Assembly: GCA_964611035.1 (NCBI GenBank)
Contig: CAZSWT010000021.1
Coordinates: 1-48,586, forward strand
Reading direction: 5' to 3'
Source: B33-G16 sp964611035
GTDB taxonomy: Bacteria > Desulfobacterota > DSM-4660 > Desulfatiglandales > B25-G16
DNA: 48,586 nt
The position numbers were made by a program, and so were the translations under genes. Below, piece after piece: positions 42,379 through 48,586 of this stretch. The notes beneath the pieces were generated by a model. The model worked only from the letters and a program-made list of their open reading frames with translations, was not told the DNA's origin and did no database searches. Position 1 is the first letter of the stretch, and the number at the start of each line of letters is the position of its first letter.

Positions 42379-43715
42379 AAGAAAAAAATATTATTATTAT
42401 AGGCATGGGTACTGCGTCATCAGGGGCAGCCGCTGCAGTGAACCATACAAATCCAAGAGCAGAGGTGAGCATTATAGAAAAAAGAGGATACGAAATGTAT
42501 TCACCTTGTGGAATGCCCTTTGCATTTGAGGGAAGGCTGGATTTTGAATCACTTAAACATGATTTCCCGGCGAGAGGACCAAGAACTAAGGTATATTTAA
42601 ACACAGAAGAGGTAAAAATAGATCCGGACAGAAAAGAGGCAGTAATAAAAAGCCAAGAAGGACAAAAGGCCTTTCAGTATGACTCCCTCATTATTGCTAC
42701 AGGAGCACAACCTCTAATTCCCCCAATAAAGAATATTGAAAAGTTTTTAGGGAGCTACGCTCATACCCTGTTTACTTTAGAAGAGGTTTCCCGTTTATAC
42801 AACATAGCGAGCCAAGACAGCAAGGTATCGATAATTGGGGCCGGCGCTATTGGAGTAGAGTTCGCAATGGCAATGAAAAAGCAGGGCTTAGAGGTTATAC
42901 TTACAGAAATGATGGGCCAGGTATTTCCAAATGCGTTAGATAAGGATATGGCAAGGCATGTTCAGGAATACTTAGAAAGAAGCGGAATTACCGTGCTGAC
43001 AAATTCCAGGGTGAAAGAGGTAATAGGCAAAGATAAGGTAGAAGGCATAATCATAGATGAAAAGGCACATAAAACAGATCTTATCATTTTGGCCTGTGGT
43101 ATTATTCCTAACATAGAATGGTTAAAAAATTGTGGCATTTCTTGCAATAAAAACGGCGTTATCACAAATAACAGAATGATGACAAATATGAAAGGGATTT
43201 ATGCAGCAGGCGACTGCGTTGAAACCTATAACGCTATGACAAAAAAGAGATGCGGGTCAGCGCTCGCAGTGCCAGCATTAAAACAAGGAAGGGTTGCGGG
43301 AATAAATGCTGCCGGAGGAAGGGCAATCTATACCGGAACACTGAACACCTTTATCTCAATATTTGGCGAGTACGCTGTAGGCTCTACGGGAATCACATCG
43401 GAACAAGCAAAGGAAGAAGGCCATGAACTCGTAATCCAAAAAATAAAAGGGCAAAATAAAGCAGATTGGTATCCCGGACATAAGGAGTTGATCGTAAAAC
43501 TCATTGCAGATAAAAAAGGGAAACTCCTGGGTGGCCAGGTATTCGGAGAAAAAATCGCCGTAAAAAATAGAATAGACATCATTTCTTCCTATTTATCTAC
43601 AAGAAGTCACCTAAGAGATATGATAAAGGGAGAACTGGCCTACTGCCCTGATGTCGCAAATATACCGGATCCTTTAACAACAGCGGTAGATTTTATGTTG
43701 AGGAGGGTGAAATAA
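42375..43715 (+). CDS. Single-cysteine FAD/NAD(P) disulfide-reductase family protein in the glycine operon
   Basis: A 446-residue flavoprotein with two Rossmann folds: IIIIGMGTASSGAAAAV for FAD near the N terminus and VSIIGAGAIGVEFAMAM for NAD(P) near residue 153. ATGAQP, GIYAAGDC and a C-terminal dimerisation domain (ELIVKLIADKKGKLLGGQVF) complete the fold. The active site is a single Cys in MYSPCGMPF, as in CoA-disulfide reductase and NADH oxidase, not the CxxxxC pair of dihydrolipoamide dehydrogenase. Its position, overlapping lipA and four bases before gcvPA, is where an L protein would be expected. It might reoxidise the lipoyl group, or serve another thiol acceptor. The fold is sure, the substrate is not. 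Confidence 0.85.
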   Translation: MKEKNIIIIGMGTASSGAAAAVNHTNPRAEVSIIEKRGYEMYSPCGMPFAFEGRLDFESLKHDFPARGPRTKVYLNTEEVKIDPDRKEAVIKSQEGQKAFQYDSLIIATGAQPLIPPIKNIEKFLGSYAHTLFTLEEVSRLYNIASQDSKVSIIGAGAIGVEFAMAMKKQGLEVILTEMMGQVFPNALDKDMARHVQEYLERSGITVLTNSRVKEVIGKDKVEGIIIDEKAHKTDLIILACGIIPNIEWLKNCGISCNKNGVITNNRMMTNMKGIYAAGDCVETYNAMTKKRCGSALAVPALKQGRVAGINAAGGRAIYTGTLNTFISIFGEYAVGSTGITSEQAKEEGHELVIQKIKGQNKADWYPGHKELIVKLIADKKGKLLGGQVFGEKIAVKNRIDIISSYLSTRSHLRDMIKGELAYCPDVANIPDPLTTAVDFMLRRVK

Positions 43716-43719
43716 TAAC

Positions 43720-45108
43720 ATGAAAGACAATATTTCATACATTCCAACAACAAAAAAAGATCTCTCAGAAATGCTCTCAGAAATCGGTGTTAACAAAATC
43801 GATGATCTTTTCGAAACAATACCTCAAAAACTAAGGTTAAACAGCGAATTACTGTTACCATCCCCTTTAAAGAAAATTGATCTCCCTCTTTCAGAAATCG
43901 AGTTGAGTGGATATATGCAAGAGATAAGCGCCAGAAATAACAGCAACTGCAAATATTTCTTGGGCGCAGGGTGTTATAACCATTATATCCCAAGCATTGT
44001 AGATCTATTTTTAAAAATGCCAAAATTTTATACACCCTACACGCCTTACAAACCAGAAACAAATCAAGGAACATTGCAGGTTATGTATGAATATCAAACA
44101 ATGATGTGCAGACTCACCGGCCTGGAAGTTTCAAACGCCTCCCTTTATGATGGAGCAACAGCAATGGTAGAGGCTGGAAAAATGGCTGCAAGGCTCACAG
44201 GAAGAAATGAGATAATCATTTCAAAGAGCATACATCCAGAATACAGGCAGGTTTTCAACACCTACTTCAAATATGGGGATTGGAAGGTAATAGAGGTTGG
44301 TATTAGCAATGGAAAGACAAACCTAAAGGATTTGGAACAAAACATAAGCGAGCAGACTGCAGCAGTTATAGTCCAAAGCCCTAACTTTTTTGGAATAATA
44401 GAAGACATGAACCAGGTTGCACGAATGGCGCATAAGCACGCATCTCTCTATATAAGCCTTGTGGTAGAAGCCCTATCGCTGGCATTGATAAAACCATCTG
44501 ATTTCGGTGCAGACATAGTTGCCGGAGAGGCACAAAGCTTTGGGAACCACATGAGTTTTGGCGGGCCACATTTAGGATTCATTAACTGCTATAGCAAGCA
44601 CAAATCAAAACTTCCCGGAAGAATAGTCACAAAAACAGAAGATGCTGATGGGAAAACTGCTTACATGCTCTGGGGTGCAGCGAGAGAACAACATATCAGC
44701 AGAAACAGGGCAACATCAAACATTTGCTCAAACCATGCCTTAAACGCATTGGCAGTATCTATTTATCTATCATGGTATGGGAATAAAGGTTTAGAGGAAC
44801 TTGCAGATATGCATAATATGCAAATGGCACATTACGCTTATGAAAAGATACTTAAAATACATGGGTATGCTGCAACATTCCCCGAAAACGCCTTCTTTAA
44901 TGAGTTTGTGGTTAATTGCCCTCATAGTGTAGGCGCATTAAATAAAAAATTATTAGAACACTCCATAGTAGGCGGTTTGGAATTAGGAAAATTTTATTCG
45001 GAATATAAAAACAAGATCCTCTTTTGTGTAACAGAGCAAACAAACCAAGATGATATTGATGAGCTTGCAGATATACTTACATACCTCAATGAGAAGGGGT
45101 TGAAATAA
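43720..45108 (+). CDS. gcvPA: Glycine dehydrogenase (decarboxylating) subunit 1
   Basis: Subunit 1 pairs with subunit 2 to form the P protein that decarboxylates glycine. The 462 residues start with YIPTTKKDLSEMLSEIGVN, then CKYFLGAGCYNHYIPSIVD, FYTPYTPYKPETNQGTLQVM, YEYQTMMCRLTGLEVSNASL and GGPHLGFINC, the usual order. The split P protein is common in anaerobes and Gram-positives. It is 4 bp after the flavoprotein gene and shares one base with gcvPB (TAATG). Confidence 0.95.
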   Translation: MKDNISYIPTTKKDLSEMLSEIGVNKIDDLFETIPQKLRLNSELLLPSPLKKIDLPLSEIELSGYMQEISARNNSNCKYFLGAGCYNHYIPSIVDLFLKMPKFYTPYTPYKPETNQGTLQVMYEYQTMMCRLTGLEVSNASLYDGATAMVEAGKMAARLTGRNEIIISKSIHPEYRQVFNTYFKYGDWKVIEVGISNGKTNLKDLEQNISEQTAAVIVQSPNFFGIIEDMNQVARMAHKHASLYISLVVEALSLALIKPSDFGADIVAGEAQSFGNHMSFGGPHLGFINCYSKHKSKLPGRIVTKTEDADGKTAYMLWGAAREQHISRNRATSNICSNHALNALAVSIYLSWYGNKGLEELADMHNMQMAHYAYEKILKIHGYAATFPENAFFNEFVVNCPHSVGALNKKLLEHSIVGGLELGKFYSEYKNKILFCVTEQTNQDDIDELADILTYLNEKGLK

Positions 45109-46538
45109 TGGAAAAGGAAAATGTAAAATTAATCTTTAAAGAAAGCCAGGATGGAAGGGTTGCATACTCCCTACCAAAAACCGCTATAAAGAAAAAGGAT
45201 TTGCTGGGTGAGTACAAAAGGAAAACCCCTGGCCTTCCAGAGGTAAGTGAAAGACAAATAGCCGGCCATTATCAAAACCTTGCAGATTTAAATTTCTGCC
45301 CTTACTCGGAAATGGACCCTTTAGGTTCATGCACTATGAAGTACAACCCGCCTCTGATGGAGGCACTCGCATCTCTGCCTGGCTTTCTCGATATGCACCC
45401 TTACCAGGATGAGTCAACTATACAGGGTGCCTTAGAGGCTATGTATTTCTTGGATTTATATCTATGCGAGATTGTAGGGATGGCTAAGTTTACCCTACAA
45501 CCTTCAGCAGGTGCCCATGGAGAAAGTACAGGTATTATGATAGGAGGGGCATATTTTACAAGCAAGGCAGAAAAGAGGACAAAGATATTAGCGCCTGATT
45601 CATCACATGGTACAAACCCAGCGAGTATAACAAACCTGGGATTTGAATATGAACAGGTAAACTCTAACGGGCAGGGGTGGGTTGACTTAAAGGATTTGGA
45701 AAAAAGAATGACTGAAGATGTGGCAATATTCATGCTCACAAACCCAAACACATATGGTTTATTTGACCCTAATATAGACAAAATTGCTGAAATTATCCAT
45801 AGAAAGGGCGGCCTTTTGTATTATGATGGTGCAAATCTTAATGCCATAATGGGGAAGTACAGGCCCGGTGATCTGGGTTTTGACATTGCGCATATTAACC
45901 TTCATAAAACATTTGGAACCCCACATGGCATGGGCGGACCTGGAGCAGGGCCGACAGGGGTGGTAGAAAAATTGAAAGATTTCCTGCCAATACCAACTGT
46001 AGAAAAGCAAGGAGAAAAATATACCCTTAATTATTCACTCGAACACACTATAGGAAAAGTTAAAGCCTTTTACGGGAACTATTCTATTTTAACAAAGGCA
46101 TTTGCATACATACTGATGTTAGGCCCTGAAGGCCTGAGAAAAGTCAGTGAAACAGCTGTTGTTCACGCAAACTATATGCAGGAAAAATTAAAGAAGAAGG
46201 GTTTCAAATTTCCTTATGGCGACCAACATTGTATGCATGAGTGCGTAATGAAGCATGAGAATATAGATACTCTTGGGCATTTGCTGTCAGAATATTTTAA
46301 AAAGTTACAGGCAACCATTCATTTCCCAGAAGCCAACTTTTACATGATAGAGCCTACAGAGACAGAAACAAAAGAGAGCATAGATGAATACATAGAGGCA
46401 ATGGTGGAAGTGGATAAAGCCATAAAAGACCCTATAGTCATGGAAGAATTAGAGAAAAGAAAAACTTTTACACCAATAAGGAAGATTAATGCAAAGAAAG
46501 GTATGGCGAGGCCTTGTTTAAGAGAAAAGGAAGACTGA
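45108..46538 (+). CDS. gcvPB: Glycine dehydrogenase (decarboxylating) subunit 2
   Basis: Subunit 2 carries the PLP site of the split P protein. In 476 residues it has SEMDPLGSCTMKYNPPLME, LQPSAGAHGESTGIMIGGAY, DSSHGTNPAS, YYDGANLNAIMGKYRPGD and HINLHKTFGTPHGMGGPGAG, with the PLP Lys in the last. The C-terminal CMHECVMKHE and KTFTPIRKINAKKGMARPCL are conserved. It ends the operon; 185 bp of mostly AT-rich DNA separates it from the Kbl-type gene. No clear terminator is visible. Confidence 0.95.
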   Translation: MEKENVKLIFKESQDGRVAYSLPKTAIKKKDLLGEYKRKTPGLPEVSERQIAGHYQNLADLNFCPYSEMDPLGSCTMKYNPPLMEALASLPGFLDMHPYQDESTIQGALEAMYFLDLYLCEIVGMAKFTLQPSAGAHGESTGIMIGGAYFTSKAEKRTKILAPDSSHGTNPASITNLGFEYEQVNSNGQGWVDLKDLEKRMTEDVAIFMLTNPNTYGLFDPNIDKIAEIIHRKGGLLYYDGANLNAIMGKYRPGDLGFDIAHINLHKTFGTPHGMGGPGAGPTGVVEKLKDFLPIPTVEKQGEKYTLNYSLEHTIGKVKAFYGNYSILTKAFAYILMLGPEGLRKVSETAVVHANYMQEKLKKKGFKFPYGDQHCMHECVMKHENIDTLGHLLSEYFKKLQATIHFPEANFYMIEPTETETKESIDEYIEAMVEVDKAIKDPIVMEELEKRKTFTPIRKINAKKGMARPCLREKED

Positions 46539-46569
46539 TAAATTTATATTATAGGAATTTCAATTTTGG

Positions 46570-46592
46570 ACGCAGATTAACGCAGATTTTTT
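46570..46592 (+). repeat. ACGCAGATT tandem phrase
   Basis: GACGCAGATTAACGCAGATT contains ACGCAGATT twice. This phrase is common as an intergenic repeat in many bacterial genomes. Here it lies between gcvPB and the Kbl-type gene. Confidence 0.5.
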
Positions 46593-46723
46593 GGACTAAG
46601 AAATAAAAAATTATTATCTGCATGTCTTTGCGAAGATCTGAGTCCTAATTTATACCATATTAAACAATCAATCATCGCCATATAAAATATAATCTATCAG
46701 AAAGGTCTGATTGGAGGGACAAT

Positions 46724-47953
46724 ATGTCTATGGAAGCATTAGAAAGAATCTTGAACGAGAGCCTGAATGATTTAAAAACAAAAGGTACATTTAAAGGCAA
46801 AGAAACATTGATCACAGGCATAAAACCTGCTGAACCTGGTAAGGGACCCCGCTACTATATTGAGGGTCACGGGGATAAAGAGTTTCTGAAGATGAATGGC
46901 AACTCCTATCTAGGATTATCCTTAAACCAGGAGGTAATCAGGGCTGAAGAGGAAAGCGCACGAAAATTCGGTGCTGGTCCAGGAGCTGTTCGATTTATTA
47001 GTGGTACGTATCAGCCGCATACGGAATTAGAAGAAAGGTTAGCAAAGTTCCACGACAGAGAGGCAGCAATGATCTTCAGTTCTGCTTATTCAACCGTTAT
47101 GGGTATTGTAAGCCTGCTCATATCTAATGATACCTTCGTTATAAGTGATGAACTAAATCACAATTGTATCATCAATGCAATTAGGCTATCCCGCCCAGCA
47201 GGCAAATCAGTATACAAACATCTAAATATGGTTGAGCTGGAGGCCATGCTGAAGGAGAATGTTGGCAAGGGCAAAAGAGCTATTGTGCTCACTGACGGCA
47301 TCTTCAGCATGAGAGGTGATTATGCACCTTTGGACAGTATAGTTGATATCTGCAAAAAGTATGGTTCAAAATATGAAGAGGGCGTTATTACTGTTGTAGA
47401 TGATTCGCATGGTGTTGGTTCATTTGGTAAAACAGGAAGAGGCGTTGAAGAATATACGAATACAAAAGTAGATATACTGGTGTCAACGTTAGGTAAGGCA
47501 TTAGGTGTCAACGGAGGGTATGTCGTTGCAAGTTCTATAACCATCAATTATCTGCGTGAAACTGCACCATTCTATATCTATTCCAACCCGATCACCGCAT
47601 CTGAAGCAGCGGCTTCAACGAAAGCCCTGGAAATTCTTGATAGTGAAAAAGGCTTGAAACTTTTACAACATATGCGCAGTCTGACAAAGCAGTTTGAAGA
47701 CGGCTTGCAGCAATTAGGTTTTGAGATACTCTCAAGTGAACATCCAGTTGTTCCATTAATGATCAGGGACACTCAAAAAACTACAGACCTGGTCAAGTAT
47801 CTATTTAACAATGGCATCTTAGCAACTGGCCTCAATTATCCGGTGGTTCCCAAAGGTGATGAAGAGATACGGTTTCAAATAGCCGCTGACCAAACCGAGA
47901 ATGATATTGATTATGTTCTGGATGTATTGATGAAATATAAAGAGAATAATTAA
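46724..47953 (+). CDS. kbl: Kbl-type alpha-oxoamine synthase (2-amino-3-ketobutyrate CoA ligase)
   Basis: This 409-residue PLP enzyme of the alpha-oxoamine synthase family most likely splits 2-amino-3-ketobutyrate with CoA into glycine and acetyl-CoA. MNGNSYLGLSLNQEVIRAEE, GAGPGAVRFISGTYQPHTEL, AMIFSSAYSTVMGIVSLLI, VISDELNHNCIINAIRLS, TDGIFSMRGDYAPL, VVDDSHGVGSFG and STLGKALGVNGGYVV (with the PLP Lys) are the motifs. BioF and HemA relatives are alternatives, but the next gene resembles threonine dehydrogenase and the preceding operon handles glycine, which favours Kbl. The start is preceded by TTGGAGGG. Confidence 0.85.
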   Translation: MSMEALERILNESLNDLKTKGTFKGKETLITGIKPAEPGKGPRYYIEGHGDKEFLKMNGNSYLGLSLNQEVIRAEEESARKFGAGPGAVRFISGTYQPHTELEERLAKFHDREAAMIFSSAYSTVMGIVSLLISNDTFVISDELNHNCIINAIRLSRPAGKSVYKHLNMVELEAMLKENVGKGKRAIVLTDGIFSMRGDYAPLDSIVDICKKYGSKYEEGVITVVDDSHGVGSFGKTGRGVEEYTNTKVDILVSTLGKALGVNGGYVVASSITINYLRETAPFYIYSNPITASEAAASTKALEILDSEKGLKLLQHMRSLTKQFEDGLQQLGFEILSSEHPVVPLMIRDTQKTTDLVKYLFNNGILATGLNYPVVPKGDEEIRFQIAADQTENDIDYVLDVLMKYKENN

Positions 47954-48507
47954 GAAGGATTTATTACAGTGATAGATATCGATGAACAGCGAAATGGTAA
48001 TTGATCAAAATATTGTGGATGTAAAGTTGCTGATTTTTTGGAGCATGGATGTCCTTTTTTTTGCGAACGAACTAGGCAAATGGTTAGACCTGGCTCTTCC
48101 CCGATGATCCAGGCGGGCGGCCATCTTAGGTAGAGATTGCCAGATTTAGTGAATTGGGCACTTCCTCTATGGTAGATCGCCCGCCTTTATCTGCAACTTT
48201 AGCCTGCATAACAGCATATGCCCTTTCGTCGTCAAAAAAAAGATATCCATACTCCATAAGATATTGAGCATATGCACGAAATGCTTAGAAAAAATGAAAA
48301 CACTCATTGGATGACGTCATCATTGAAATCATCGATATGAACAAATAATAAAAATTATCTATAAAGTTTCCCCTCGATGTCTAGCGGAGTTCAGCTGCCT
48401 GCACGGAAAGCCATGAAAATGCAGTCTCAAAATATCCTTTTATTTTCAATAAGTTGAAGAATTTTCGATGCGTTTAATTATTATAGATTTAAGAGGAGGA
48501 TGAAGAT
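47954..48507. other. 554-bp gap between kbl and the threonine dehydrogenase start
   Basis: No complete gene is evident. A minus-strand open stretch at 48126-48284 looks like a fragment. A GAGGAGGA ribosome site for the next gene ends at 48500. The length is unusual if the two genes form an operon. Confidence 0.5.
48126..48284 (-). pseudogene. Unidentified coding-like fragment
   Basis: A 52-codon open stretch bounded by an in-frame TAA just upstream and TAA at 48126. Composition is protein-like (AQYLMEYGYLFFDDERAYAV, then ADKGGRSTIEEVPNSL) yet there is no start at its head and no ribosome site before the internal ATG at 48257. I do not recognise a family. It may be the 3' end of a lost gene or chance. 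Confidence 0.3.
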
Positions 48508-48586
48508 ATGAAGCGGATATTAGTGATAGGCGCGGCAGGGCAGATAGGTTCCGAATTGACCATGGCATTGCGCAAGCGATATGGGA
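48508..48586 (+). CDS. Epimerase-type L-threonine 3-dehydrogenase, N-terminal fragment
   Basis: The window ends 26 codons into this gene. The ATG at 48508 follows AAGAGGAGGA. The visible MKRILVIGAAGQIGSELTMA then LRKRYG is the start of a Rossmann fold with the GxxGxxG motif and closely resembles the short-chain/UDP-glucose-epimerase type of L-threonine 3-dehydrogenase. That enzyme would make 2-amino-3-ketobutyrate, the substrate of the preceding Kbl-type protein. Other epimerase-family members remain possible because only the N terminus is seen. Confidence 0.65.
   Translation, partial: MKRILVIGAAGQIGSELTMALRKRYG

Overview
The window is one bacterial chromosome segment of roughly 40-45% GC, with tightly packed operons and repeat-rich intergenic gaps. 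The gene set (sigma-54 response regulator beside a histidine kinase, PilY1/PilX/PilW/PilV/FimT minor pilins, a two-subunit GcvP, thrS-infC-rpmI-rplT-pheS-pheT-merR order, and hisC-cmk-rpsA-sppA order) best fits Desulfobacterota (former Deltaproteobacteria) or a neighbouring lineage. No rRNA or other marker here settles the taxon.

Layout. 1-3664: a divergent phosphoglycerate kinase, a small S23-type four-helix-bundle gene bracketed by an inverted repeat, and thiL, all on the minus strand, then a 755-bp repeat-filled gap. 3665-8134 (plus): tmk, holB, and a single reading frame joining a RicT/YaaT-type PSP1 protein to methionyl-tRNA synthetase. 8258-16679 (minus): a pilus cassette fimT-pilW-pilV-pilX-pilY1, a small secreted protein and a secreted TPR protein. 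A sigma-54-type promoter lies upstream of fimT, and the likely regulators (sigma-54 response regulator and kinase, 18018-20579) and prepilin peptidase (20905-21669) follow on the same strand. Between them is a broken toxin-antitoxin pair. 21999-27770: a YciO-type gene, sppA, rpsA, cmk and hisC. A MITE-like insertion with an 8-bp target duplication supplies the last codons of cmk. 28050-30369: DUF169, a membrane protein, a thiamine-binding-family protein and a MerR regulator. 30353-37089: translation operon thrS-infC-rpmI-rplT-pheS-pheT (minus), in which infC appears to start at AUA. 37687-46538 (plus): a complete glycine cleavage operon with a GcvT-serine hydroxymethyltransferase fusion, gcvH, lipB, lipA, a single-cysteine flavin disulfide reductase, gcvPA and gcvPB. 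46724-48586: a Kbl-type enzyme and the first codons of an epimerase-type threonine dehydrogenase.

How it works together. The right-hand third reads as a C1/glycine module. Threonine would be oxidised by Tdh and split by Kbl to glycine and acetyl-CoA. Glycine is then handled by the cleavage system, whose methylene-tetrahydrofolate-producing T protein is physically joined to a serine hydroxymethyltransferase. The same enzymes run in reverse would make glycine and serine from one-carbon units. LipB and LipA, which lipoylate GcvH, are encoded in the same operon; a canonical dihydrolipoamide dehydrogenase is not.

The most unusual features are the two in-frame fusions (RicT-MetRS and GcvT-GlyA), the repeat-bracketed S23 gene, the cmk-tail MITE, and several families of phrase-like 7-8-mer repeats that form inverted brackets in intergenic gaps. 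No tRNA, rRNA or CRISPR array was seen.
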